From Welwitschia mirabilis (Eukaryota > Gnetophyta > Gnetopsida > Welwitschiales), in the NCBI GenBank assembly GCA_051453625.1, contig JBOZIK010000001.1:204644598-204708597 (forward strand): DNA of 64,000 bases, written 5' to 3'. Positions 35,131 through 45,539 of the stretch are shown here, in pieces. The notes under the pieces were generated by a model, which saw only the letters and a program-made list of their open reading frames with translations, was not told where the DNA came from and searched no databases. The translations under genes were made by a program, and so were the position numbers. Each line of letters starts with the position of its first letter. Position 1 is the first letter of the stretch.

Positions 35131-37079
35131 GTAGGGGTGCGAAAAACTATGATAAAAACTAGAAATTACACCTTGTAAATGAAGACAAATGTGTCATAGT
35201 GGAAAAAGGTGAAAATAAAAAGAGAATTGATAAGCTATGAGGTAAAGTTAAGAATTAAAGGGATCTTACTCTTATCCACTACTAAAAGTGTTCTATACAT
35301 AAGCTTTAGAAAGATATAGGAAAAAGAGAATTGAGAGATGATATAGTCATAAGAGAATGTATCTTGCTCTCATTCATACTTTTAAGTAATCTAATATAAC
35401 TCATAATGCAACTAAATTAAGGAGAAAAAATATCATGATAAAAAGATATAGTTATAATGAAAGGGTGTTAGGCTCAAAATCAAGTGTTCTATTCAAATCA
35501 TAATGTACGATAACCAAGGATATCCCTTTTGATTAGTGAAAACCTATGCATACAAGAAATAAAAATATAGTATACATATAAGAAACAAAAATAGAGGTTC
35601 ATTAAAAATTTCTTAATGTGAGAAAAAATAGATTTTAACACAGGAGGCCTAAATTGATTATTAGATAATCATAATTCTAAAATTAATCAATTCTAAAATA
35701 TTCTCTCAAACCTATGTATTTATCACATCCTCTCTAAGGATGGTACTCTTTTCTTCAAAGGAAATAAAAAGATAAAAAGAAAATCTCATCATTGGAATAA
35801 TAACACCTAAAAGTTAACATTACTTCAAGATATATAGATTAGTTTATTATGCTTAATTAATCATTATGAAATTTTTATTGATTGATGATGTTTAAGGATA
35901 TAGAAATTATTTTTACTAATAATTTTCCATAATAATATTGTTTTGTAAATTATTAGTATTTAGAGAATTATGATAAAAGTTAGGGGTAAGCTAATCAACT
36001 TACATAGTAGGAATAGTTCTAGGAGTGATGGCACTAGTTACAGAAGGATTCATGCTTTTATTTCTAAGCCTTCCTATTATAAGTAATTAATCTAAAGTAT
36101 TTTCAAAGTAAATTGCTGAATGATAATAGTTTTCGAAAAAAACTCATTAATTTTGTTCCATCACTAAAAAATTATCTCATTAACTTTGGATAATCTAAAG
36201 ATTAATTCATTAGACCTTGAAGACCCTAATTCATAACCATAATTTGGCTTATTAATAGTCTACTTCAATTCAATTTAAGGATTACTAATTATCATTATTA
36301 GAAAGATATTATTGAAGCTTTAGTTATAGGTTTTTTTTAATCCTTCCATTAGGTATGGGCTAGTCCTTAAGCTAACATGATGTTTCTTAGATTATCATTA
36401 AATGCTTTTCAATAGTTATATGATTTCACATATTTTAGAATAAAGTGTTTCATGTTCTATTGTCAGTTAATTACTTTGATATCAAGTTGTGATTACTTCA
36501 TACTTGTTATGCTTAATTTTGTTAAGGCATGTTAAGTATTTTAATATTTCATGTATGATTCTTGTTTGCACTTTAGTTTCATAATTTGGGTCTTTATTTA
36601 ATGAATCTTACATGAAAATTACTTTTTATTCTTAAAATATTATTATTATGAAAAATAGATGGCTTAGATACATCATCAACATTTATATTCTGGATGAGAT
36701 CATACTATCATGCTTAAGCTTTTGTTAAACTTAACATAAGTTACTAAACTAAAGGAGTAAAGTTACATAAATCTAACTAAAAAATATTACTATATTTGAA
36801 TTTATTATGCCAAATCTTGAATCTATGTCCATTTTAAAGCTTTATTATATATCTTAAGTTCTTTTTACTCATCTTTTATTATGCTTGCTTTATTGGTAGT
36901 TCATGACATCTATTCCTGTAAAGCATGACACTAGTACTATACTATAAATGGAAGTCCTAGTTTGTTTAATAGAAATTAGGTTTACTCACATAACGTTTGT
37001 ATCCTTAGGATGACATTACATATTATCATACATTAATAGTAGATATAAGCATAGTTAAATTTCATTACAAATATCTTTT
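35131..37079. other. Unassigned; should contain the 5' LTR of element A2
   Basis: No open frame. Because a primer site of A2 begins at 37,080, the preceding 1-2 kb should be its LTR, ending near ATTTCATTACAAATA. I could not place the LTR start, and the matching 3' LTR was not found in the window. Confidence 0.4.
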
Positions 37080-37097
37080 TGGTATTGTTGTGGGGGG
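37080..37097 (+). promoter_or_regulatory. Primer binding site of element A2, tRNA-Asp type
   Basis: TTTT is followed by TGGTATTGTTGTGGGGGG, which matches the Athila tRNA-Asp site at 11 of 18 positions; five of the seven differences are C-to-T or G-to-A. Confidence 0.65.
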
Positions 37098-38030
37098 CAT
37101 TAACATAGTGGTTATAGTGGGTTATGCACAAAATTGATGTTACTATAATGATTTTTAGTTATTTTTATCTTTCTTATTTTCTTTTTTTAATTTTATACTA
37201 GTTCCATTCCAAATCAGTTTATTTTATCCTTTTTTTCCTTTTCTCACATGTGGATTGGTGTTGATTGTATCTAGCACTTGATTAATAGAACCTAATCTAA
37301 TATCTTCTTTTTCTTTTATTTTTCTTCTTTTTATTCTTTATTCTTTATTTTTGTTTTTTTACTTTATCTTTTATTTTCTTTTTTTTCTTTTTGTAAAGAT
37401 TATCTAGAATAGTATGTTAAAGCTTCTTGTAGGAGTTGATTGTTTACAATTTTTTTTTTTTAAAAAAAAAGATAAGAATAATAATAAAAATTTTCTTTCC
37501 TTTCTTTGTATCTCTCTCTATATCATCTTTATATCTCTATTTTCTTCTTTATCTTAGGTAACTACCTTAGTAGATACTTAATGATAAATTTAAAGAAATT
37601 CATAATTAACAAAAGCTTTAGGAAGTACTTTAATATATGAAATTTTAATTCTTATGTTATTATTTCATTACATTATATAGTAGTTAAGTGTTCCCTTCAT
37701 TCCCATTATTGATACATAATCATACCTTGTTAGTTAGCCATAATGACCTACCTTCTCAAAATGTTAATCATTCTAACATTTATGTAATATTCTTTTACTA
37801 GACTAAATTTACATTACATAATTGGTATTACCATCCTATGTCACTATCATCAGTGGTCTTTTATAATAGAATATTTTCATCTTTTATGAGTTAAATTTTT
37901 GTAATCTTCTAATACCTTTCATGGATTATGTGCATTAGAAACATGATTTTTATTGACTATTTTCTTATGTTGCATGAACTAGAAATGAAGATCTCATAAT
38001 AGAATACATAAAATCCCTATCAATTCCAAA
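37098..38030 (+). other. Leader of element A2
   Basis: Non-coding and T-rich, with a pyrimidine-rich stretch at 37,285-37,400 and a run of T followed by A (about 37,450-37,470). It lies between the primer site and the gag start at 38,031. Confidence 0.5.
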
Positions 38031-38089
38031 ATGGATCAAGAGTCAGATCCTAAGAGTAATCCTATCTATATAAGACACCCATGTGAGAG
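38031..38089 (+). pseudogene. Start of element A2 gag, cut by insertion of element A
   Basis: From the ATG at 38,031 the reading MDQESDPKSNPIYIRHPCE is open up to the exact border of element A. Its continuation is found 14.7 kb downstream at 52,826. The position 930 bases after an Athila-type primer site is right for a gag start. Confidence 0.65.
38085..38089. repeat. Left target-site duplication of element A (GAGAG)
   Basis: GAGAG precedes the LTR start TGTTGTG at 38,090 and recurs exactly at 52,821-52,825 after the last LTR. Confidence 0.8.
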
Positions 38090-38363
38090 TGTTGTGATGC
38101 CAATTTATAGGAATTTGATGGTGTATTTTGAGTGCTTTTTCTTGACATTTACATAGTTTTTGATGTAATACTGATGACTATGAAGATCTAATAGTATGAT
38201 TAGTAAAACATGTGATTCTTAACATTTTTTTAGTTTCTCATGCCTATTCTGACACTTCATATTTGTAAGAAAGACTTCATGATTCAAAAGACTAATTTAC
38301 CTTTGAGGTTAGAGAAAAGGAAGACCATTATTCCATATGTTTTCCCCATGATATATATGACAA

Positions 38364-38570
38364 TGACACTGCTAATATGGAAAGAAGCTATGGAGCTGAA
38401 AATGGGACATGGAGACATGTGGTACATGGTGATGTCCCCTATGTGATCCTCACAATAGGCAGAATGATGGCATTACTAACATGGATAGCAGCTGTGGGGC
38501 TAATAGTGAGGCATGGAAACATGTGGTGCATGGTGACATCCCTTATATCATCCCAACGACAGATAGAATG
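38364..38570. repeat. Tandem duplication of about 103 bp inside LTR1
   Basis: Units 38,364-38,466 and 38,467-38,570 share ACATGGATAG-like, GGGCTAATAG-like, CATGGAGACATGTGG and GATGTCCC blocks, and each ends in AGAATG. The same two units exist in LTR3; LTR4 of element B has at most one. Confidence 0.85.
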
Positions 38571-38708
38571 ATAGTTGTTTTTGCATGTTTAAGAAGAACA
38601 TGTTCATGAAGAAATATTTTCGTAAATGAGGTCAAGTAACTCATGTGGGTTGTTAGTGTTTTATTTTCTACCTCTAAGGTTTTCTTTATAGAACATCAAA
38701 TGTAAAAC

Positions 38709-38716
38709 TATAAATA
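38709..38716 (+). promoter_or_regulatory. LTR1 TATA box
   Basis: TATAAATA, followed by CC and a CT-rich stretch; the same box is at 52,077-52,084 in LTR3 and is decayed to TCTAAATA at 56,611 in LTR4. It probably set the element's transcription start about 30 bases downstream. Confidence 0.6.
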
Positions 38717-39445
38717 CCAATTTCCTCCTTCATTTCTAGGTTATCTTCTATACCTGATATGCTTGTGGTGGAAGACTGAAGGACAAGAGGTCCATGCAGA
38801 GCTACAGAAAGAATTTTCCTTGGTTTTAGGCTAAGTTTCTTTTATTAAGGTGTTGTTATTATATTTGCAAGTGGATGCAATATTCTTGAATACTATTTTG
38901 AATTAATACAATAATTATTTTGTTTCTGTTCTATATTTTCCTCATGGTTTACATTGATCATAGGTTATTGTGACAACTCTATGATTTATCTATATCATAA
39001 GGGCAACCTTTGTTAAGGTTGACCTTATTTAGTATTAGATTTGCATTGTTTTTCTATTCCATTTCTTATTGCATTTATCATTCTACTTGGTAGATCTTAT
39101 AGTTTATATTGGTTAAGAACTAGTGAATGTTCTTCTTAATTGATATAAATTATAAAGAAGATAGTCCTTATGACAGAAAGACTAAGATCTAAGTGAAATC
39201 CATTTCATTTGAATTTCATCTTCATTTACTTGCATTGCATTTACTTATTTATTTCATTCCAATTTTTATAAGATAAAAGATAAAAAAATATATTGGAAAT
39301 CAATTCTCTAACTCTAATCCTAGATCATTGGGATTACAACATTGGGGTGAACTTTCATCTATACTAGCATGTGTTTTTCTATAAGTTATTTGAATTATAG
39401 GTTTACCTAAAGAGCTTTAAGATTGCATAAATTCATATCACAATA

Positions 39446-40270
39446 GCCTTTACTTAAATGTATAGCACATCATAAAATAATTGTATCTAATATAAAAATT
39501 AAAATATCTCAATAATATGTAAATGATGAGTATAATACCTTACAAATGAAAATGGACACAATGATAATACTCAAAAAATAATGTTTAAATAAAATCATAA
39601 GTTTTTAATACAATCCACGAAGGGAAGATACATAATACAATATAATAAATCCCTTTTCTCATCATGCCAAAATAAATTCCTAATATGCAACAAGCTTAAA
39701 TGTAGGTGGAGAAGATGAAGGATGCTCAGAATTTATAGGAAATGATAATTAAGGATTGTCATGATGGAATAAGTAGTCTCATATCTCTATGCTCTGATTG
39801 CTTCTAGGATGTCAACTATCACATCATGCTCAATGCATAATATTCAATGACATACATCAATTAGTTGCTCCTCAGTGTGCTAAAATCTCCTCTCAACTAT
39901 GGATATCCTCTATTATATCTTAATGAAGCCTCAGTCCATATCCTCTCTAAATATCTATCAGGAGGACCTGTATCTACTTAATAATCACACTTATTGCAAG
40001 TCTTTATACCTAAGATGTCTTTGCCTCTTCTTGAATCTAGATGCCCATGTCCTATAGGTACAAGCTAAAGTTTAAAGATGTGTAAGTCTCTACTCACCCA
40101 TTGACTCAAGTATATCAAAGAATTTGAATATAGCTAAGAGGAGGCATGGATATCTAAGAGTTTGAATGTANNNNNNNNNNNNNNNNNNNNNNNNNNNNNN
40201 NNNNNNNNNNNNNNNNNNNNNNNNNNNNNNNNNNNNNNNNNNNNNNNNNNNNNNNNNNNNNNNNNNNNNN
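39446..40270 (-). repeat. Repeat R, copy 2, inserted at the LTR1/primer-site junction
   Basis: From about 39,470 this aligns with 19,960-20,700; examples are 'gtaggtggagaagatgaagg' against 'ataggtggaaaagaaggagg' and 'atcatgctcaatgcataata' against 'tttatgcttaatgtgtaata'. It ends in an N run (40,171-40,270). As in copy 1 the minus strand would encode the coiled-coil protein, but it is more broken and partly deleted. It separates the LTR end from the primer site. Confidence 0.75.
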
Positions 40271-40285
40271 TGCCATTGACGAGGA
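40271..40285 (+). promoter_or_regulatory. First primer binding site of element A, truncated by gap
   Basis: TGCCATTGACGAGGAAGACC begins directly after the N run and matches the later part of the site at 42,254 (TGCCATTGCCAGGGAAAGCC). The first bases (TGGC) are lost in the gap or in the insertion. Confidence 0.6.
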
Positions 40286-41126
40286 AGACCACAAGGAACT
40301 AGGAGAATTTTCATTAATCAGATAAGTACCTTAAATCTATTATTCAAGTTATTTATTTAAGTTAATGTTGTATTTCCAATGTAGTTTAAAGTAGATTTAT
40401 TTTTTCATAATTTTATTTTTTGCAATTTTTCTTGGAAATCCTATTATTTTAAATATCATCCCAATGACCTAGGACATGATAGTTTAAAATTATGAAATTG
40501 TTTTCTATTTTTCACAATTTTACTTTTTTTTTATAATAAACTATCATTATGTCTGTCGTCTCTATGACAAAAAGGACGATAATCCTGTAAATTTTCTGTG
40601 TTTCAATATTTTCTTTGCTGTAAGTTAAATTAATTGTCATTCTTTCTATCATCTCCATAACATTTTGGATGATAGTCTAGTTTTCTTCTATTAGAATTTT
40701 TGTTTTTTTGGATTTTTATTACTATGATCATCATCCTTTCTGTCATCTCCACAACTAGGTGCATGACGGTCTGCTATTTTTTATTTTGGCTTTTTATTAG
40801 TTGATTGAGTATGTAAGGACATGGTGAATTCTGGTAAAAAGAAAAATATTAGAGAGAACAGAACCTGATTAAAGAAAAAATCAAAGAAGAATTATTTGAC
40901 TCTGAGCTAAATACAAGTATGCACATCCCAGGTATGCAAATTCCCAGAATTAAAGAAGAAGAATTTTCTGCTTTTATTGTTTCAGAATCAATTGTTAAAA
41001 AAATTGTAGTGTAAAAGTAGATTATATTATTTCTTTGAATATGTCAAACATATCAAAATCAACCCAAAAACAAAAGCAAGTTGTTTTATCTAATACTCCA
41101 ATCATAATAAAAACTTTTTCCTCAAA
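40286..41126 (+). other. First leader of element A, with four stem-loop motifs
   Basis: This aligns with 42,272-43,080. Four CATC...GATG motifs lie near 40,453, 40,550, 40,637 and 40,727 at roughly 90-base spacing. Otherwise non-coding. Confidence 0.65.
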
Positions 41127-41220
41127 TGTAAATGTTACTCTTAGGGATTTAATTGCAAATAGAAAATGTGAAATTTAAAATTCTTTTGATTTACCTTCTG
41201 GAGATGATGTAGAATTAAGA
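41127..41220 (+). pseudogene. Gag start of element A, first copy
   Basis: The reading NVTLRDLIANRKCEI, stop, NSFDLPSGDDVELR ends at an N run (41,221-41,320). The equivalent region in the second copy is at about 43,090-43,185. It is truncated: after the gap the sequence is copia, not gag. Confidence 0.7.
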
Positions 41221-41320
41221 NNNNNNNNNNNNNNNNNNNNNNNNNNNNNNNNNNNNNNNNNNNNNNNNNNNNNNNNNNNNNNNNNNNNNNNNNNNNNNNN
41301 NNNNNNNNNNNNNNNNNNNN

Positions 41321-41640
41321 GAAATGTATTAATGATCTAAATAAGATAGTAAAGTTTCTAATCAAGGAAAAGAAGGAGCTATAGTCAAAGTATAGAATGG
41401 TTTAAATCAAAATATTTAAACTTACTCAAAAGGTAAAGAGCTTGTTTAATTTTGTAAGTAAATTTTCAAATAGTTTAACTAAATTGAAATAAATTCTTGG
41501 GATATAGAAATTAATTCATGACAAGAAAGCTATTGGGTTTGTCTTTCAAAGACTATGAAATTAGATCAATTAGGTAAAATGACAAAATCATTATGTGTAA
41601 AAAATTACATGCCATTTTTTGTGGTAATTTATAATATTTT
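41321..41640 (+). pseudogene. Copia gag fragment inside element A
   Basis: After the gap the + strand reads CINDLNKIVKFLIKEKKEL, stop, SKYRM, and, after a frame change, LFNFVSKFSNSLTKLK, stop, ILGI, stop, KLIHDKKAIGFV. This matches the coiled coil and 'LD.+LG.Q+...K.GLGF' segment that precedes the protease in many plant copia polyproteins. It has no neighbouring copia domains, so it is an insertion fragment. Two internal stops are in-frame with otherwise good similarity. Confidence 0.65.
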
Positions 41641-41910
41641 AAATTATTTTGTAATACTAGAAAGTTAATGTTCTTTTCAAATTCTATTAGTACTTTTTTT
41701 TTCTGAATTTATTCCAAGGGGACGTATTCCATAATAGTCCAAATAGACTAAGTAGGTTGGAGCTGATAATTTAAAAGTATTTTAATTTAGACAGCTTTTA
41801 AGGTATTAAATGGAACTAGATGATAATTAGATAGTGGTTGCTCTCGATATATGACAACTAATAAGTCAAGATTTCAACACTTGAATGACTTCAATGGAGG
41901 AGAAGTTACA
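41641..41910. other. Unassigned sequence before LTR2
   Basis: No domain recognised. It ends in the purine-rich ATGGAGGAGAAGTTACA just before the LTR2 start. Confidence 0.4.
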
Positions 41911-42250
41911 TGTTGTGATGTCAATTTGTAGGAATTTGATGGTGTATTTTAAATGCTTTTGAAAGACATTTACATAGGTTTGGATGCAATACTGATAACA
42001 ATGAATATTATGACATTCGGGTGAACTAAAAATATTTCTAGAAATACTTATAAAACTAAAAATAAAAATAACTTTAATAAAAAGATAAATACTTCTAGAA
42101 ATTAATTCTCTAACTCTGATCCTAGTGCCTTTGTTGGGACTATGACATTCGGGTGAACTTCCATCTATACTAGCATGTGTTTTCTGCAAGTCATTTAGTT
42201 TATAGATTTACCTAAAAGACTTTAAGATTATATAAATTTACACCACAACA
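41911..42250 (+). repeat. LTR2, internally deleted LTR
   Basis: It keeps the first about 95 bases (TGTTGTGATGTC...ACTGATAACAATGA) and the last about 200 bases of the 1.35-kb LTR and ends with the original CACAACA. About 1 kb is missing, including the tandem repeat and TATA box, so it cannot drive transcription. A 19-base phrase starting TATGACATTCGGG occurs at both 42,009 and 42,141, showing the rearrangement was more than a simple deletion. Confidence 0.85.
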
Positions 42251-42253
42251 TTT

Positions 42254-42271
42254 TCATGCCATTGCCAGGGA
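42254..42271 (+). promoter_or_regulatory. Second primer binding site of element A
   Basis: TCATGCCATTGCCAGGGA, four bases after the LTR2 end, matches the tRNA-Asp-type Athila site at 13 of 18 positions and is the least decayed one in the window. Confidence 0.75.
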
Positions 42272-43089
42272 AAGCCACAAGGAGATGGAGAATTATCATT
42301 AATTAGATAAGTACATTGAATCTATTATTTAGGTTATTTATTTAAATTAATAATGTATCTCTAGTATAGTTTAAAGTATATTTATTTTCATGTAATCTTA
42401 CTTTCTACAATTTTTCTTAAGGATCTTGTTGTTCTCTCTATTATCCCAATGACATTGGACATGATAATTTGAAATTTTGAAATTAGTTTCAATTTATAAA
42501 ATTTTATTTATTCTTTCAGTAATAAAATTTTCATTGTGTCTGTTGTTCCCACAATAATCAAAATGATAGTCCTGTATTTTTCCACAAGTTTAAATAAATT
42601 GTCATCCTTACTTTCATCCCTACATCATCTAGATAACAGTCTAGTTTTCTTCTATTAGATAATTTTTGTAGTTTCAAATTTTTATTACTGTGATCATCAT
42701 CCTTCCTGTTGTTCTCATGACCAGGCAGACAACGATTTATTATTTTTTTAATTTATTAATTAAGAATATAGGAACATGATTAATTCTAGTAAAAAATCAA
42801 AATATTAGAGAGAACAAACCCTGATCGAAGAAAATATTAGTTGTTGATTATTTGAATTTAAGCTAAATCTAAGTACGCATACCCCAAGTATGTAAATTTC
42901 CAGAATTAAAAAAGAAGATTTTTCTACTTTTATTATTTCAAAATTAGATTTGTAAAGGAAAATTATAGTGTATAAGTAGATTGTATTATTTCTTTGAACA
43001 TGTCAAATGAATCATAATCATTGTAAAAACAAAATCAAGTTGCTTCATCTAATACTCTAATCATAATAGGAACTTCTTCATTGAATGCA
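42272..43089 (+). other. Second leader of element A, with stem-loop motifs
   Basis: Homologue of 40,286-41,126 and 57,605-58,470. CATC...GATG-type motifs lie near 42,440, 42,535, 42,600 and 42,697. No open frame. Confidence 0.65.
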
Positions 43090-44420
43090 AACATTACTCT
43101 TAGTGTTTTAATTGTAAATACAAAATATAAAATTCAAAATCCTTTTTAATTACCTCCTAAAGATGATGTAGGATTAAGAAATTTAATTTCTTGTCTAATT
43201 TTTCAGGGGAACCAGAGGAATATCCTTTTTAACATTTGACTAACATTGAACAACTTGTACTTACCTTAGAAAATGAAAAGAAATATATTAGTGACCATAC
43301 TTATATGATTATTTTTCTAGTTACACTTAGAAGAAGAGAAAAATTTTGGCTTAAAACTATTCCACATAAAAGTCTTGAATCTTGGAGTCAAGTGAAAGAA
43401 GTGTTTATTAAATGATTTTTAAGTGATAATTCCATGAGGAAGAGAATAAAAGAAGCAAATAAATTTCAACAACAACCTCTTAAAAATTATGCAATAGCCT
43501 ATGAAAAATTTATAATTACTAGCCATTCCAACCTTATTGGTGAATTTCATAAAGAAGAGCTAGCAGATTATTTTTACAATGGATTGAATACTTTAATAAA
43601 ATAACTGATGGATTTTTTGGTCTTGTGGAGGTAACTTATTGAATTTAATCCTAGATGATTCTTAGAGTGTATTAAAGAATTTGGTAGAAATAAGTCAAAC
43701 CTGACTCAAAACCACTAAAAAAATTGCACAGTAGGTCAAATTCTAAAAGACTTAAAAAAAGTAAAACATGATAAAGAAGAAGAAATAGAATACTCAATAA
43801 ATATGATGAAAGATTTTACTACTACTTTAGACAAGTATACATAAATGATAGTTGATGCAAAGGTTGTAAAGAATTAAAACTCAACTTCAACTTGTGAAGT
43901 TTGTGAAGATGAATTTCATCTAATAAAAGAATTTCCCTTATTACCAACTTATAAGGAAAGAATGTTTGAGGAAGTTTATTCCTTCAATCAAAAGACACTT
44001 AACTTTAAAAGTCAACTACAATTTCAATAAAGATTAGATAAGCAATCTCACTGAAAACCATTTAAAAGTAGATTTAATAGTTCCAACATTCAATTTAATT
44101 TTTAATAATATTAGAATGATTCACTTAGAAAATCCAAAAGTGTAGGAAAAGATTAATAGCAAGATTAAGAACCTAGTAAATGTGCTTTAATAAATAATCC
44201 TTACCAACCAAAGACCATAAGGGTCTCTTGCATCTCAACCAATGTCCAACCCAAATGAAGTTATAAGGGATTTAAAAATAGTGACAAGAAGTGCAAAAAA
44301 ATACAACACCTTATACCCATGAGGTTTTAACTTCTAAAAATAATGAAATAAATGAGGAAGATGATGTGAAAATTTTAGATTTATATAACCTTTCATCAAC
44401 ATCATCTAATAAGGCCTCCA
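43090..44420 (+). pseudogene. Gag of element A, broken
   Basis: In order: a gag start (QNPF, stop, LPPKDDVGLRN, about 43,135-43,185), WLKTIPHKSLESWSQVKEVFIK (about 43,350-43,410), the capsid-type segment KFQQQPLKNYAIAYEKFI and EFHKEELADYFYNGLNTL (to 43,600), and a CCHC-like TCEVCEDEFHLIKEFPLLP (about 43,890-43,945), where the last Cys is replaced. These are the parts of a plant gypsy gag (Retrotrans_gag). It would form the particle and bind RNA. Several stops and frame changes separate the parts. Confidence 0.8.
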
Positions 44421-44689
44421 CTAAAAATAATTCATAGAAAACAAAGGAAAGAAATCATACACCCCTTGTCTTAATAGATTAAATACAAATCATACCTTGA
44501 TGAACACCTAAAATCTTTGATGCAAGAAGTCAATATCAACCTACCTTTTTGGAAAATCTTGTAAAAAAATCCTAAATATTCTAATATATGAAATGATTTA
44601 GTAAGAAGAAAGCAAAAATGTTTATCATTCTTAGTAAAGTTTTTCTTACCCAATCTCTTTCCAACTTAGTCATGTAAAAATGCCCTAAA
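44421..44689 (+). other. Gag-protease linker of element A
   Basis: Broken reading corresponding to 60,075-60,290 of element B (for example 'cattcctagcaaagtttgtcttac' there). No motif. Confidence 0.5.
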
Positions 44690-44960
44690 TTTAAAGACCT
44701 CGAAGATACAACTATAAGTGTTACCTTAGAAGAAAATAAAAGAATTTAAAAATCTTTAATTAACATGGGAGCAAGTGTAAACATCATTCCTCTCCATATA
44801 TCTAAAAGACTTAGGTTAGAAAACAAAGTTGAACCTACACCAATCATCTTGAAATTAGATGATACCTCAATGAAGAAATCATTAGGAATTATTAAAGACC
44901 TAGTTTTCTAAATTAAGAAAGCTTTTTATCCCATTGATGTTGACATAATTGAGATACAAT
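44690..44960 (+). pseudogene. Aspartic protease of element A, catalytic Asp lost
   Basis: The reading FKDLEDTTISVTLEENK, stop, then LINMGASVNIIPLHISKRLRL (about 44,755-44,817) has the plant gypsy protease motif 'LIDLGASVN+MPL' with the catalytic Asp replaced by Asn (GAC or GAT to AAC, a G-to-A change). SLGIIKDLVF follows, equivalent to the 'G+++D++V' part. It cannot cleave. The later 'LLGRPFL' is damaged near 44,985. Confidence 0.85.
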
Positions 44961-45539
44961 AAGATTGAGGATATTCATTACTTTTAAGAAGAGCCTTTTG
45001 TGTAACTATCCATTGTATCCTTGACATACAATTTAGGATGATAAGATATCATTTTAACAATAAATAAATTATCATTAGAGTTTTTGATGCTACTAATAAA
45101 GACACAAGAACTAAGTTTAACTTTGAAGATGAATTGAAATTAACCTTGTTTTTATAACATCAACCAATAGAAGAGAGATTAACCATGCTACATGAATCAA
45201 CTTTGTATGATAACCTCACTGAAACAAACTATTTTGAGTCTTAATATGAAGAACACATAGAATGGGAAGAAAATCAACATCTTTACTTAATAAAAGACCT
45301 TTTTAATGAGTGTCAACTCATGTCTAGTATTCCCATGACAGATGGGACAATGGCATAAGATATCATCCATGAACTTAAGAAATTGTTCCAAGGATTAAAA
45401 TATATTTTTCTTTCTAAAAATTAAATGAGACCTTTGATAATTAGTGATATTCTTACTCCTCAATAAGAATCTGATTTGATATTACTCTTAAATTTAAATA
45501 AAAATGCCTTTTCTTGGACACATAAAGACTTAGATGTCA
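44961..45539 (+). other. Protease-RT linker of element A
   Basis: No catalytic motif. One CATC...GATG-like stem-loop (ATTCCCATGACAGATGGGAC) is at about 45,328-45,347; element B has the counterpart at 60,918. Confidence 0.55.

Larger units (their letters stand above)
38090..39445 (+). repeat. LTR1, 5' LTR of element A
   Basis: It starts TGTTGTGATGCC and ends CACAATA; LTR2 preserves the original end CACAACA, the exact inverse of TGTTGTG. It aligns with 51,486-52,820 and with 56,175-57,583. It contains a two-copy tandem repeat (38,364-38,570) and a TATA box (38,709). Short open frames in the tandem repeat are shadows of the LTR, not genes. Confidence 0.9.

Noticed and set aside
38240-38571. Two overlapping Met-rich open frames
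   Set aside because: They fall in the 103-bp tandem repeat of LTR1; LTR3 does not keep them open on this strand.
41866-42189. 107-codon minus-strand frame
   Set aside because: It is the antisense of the shortened LTR2.
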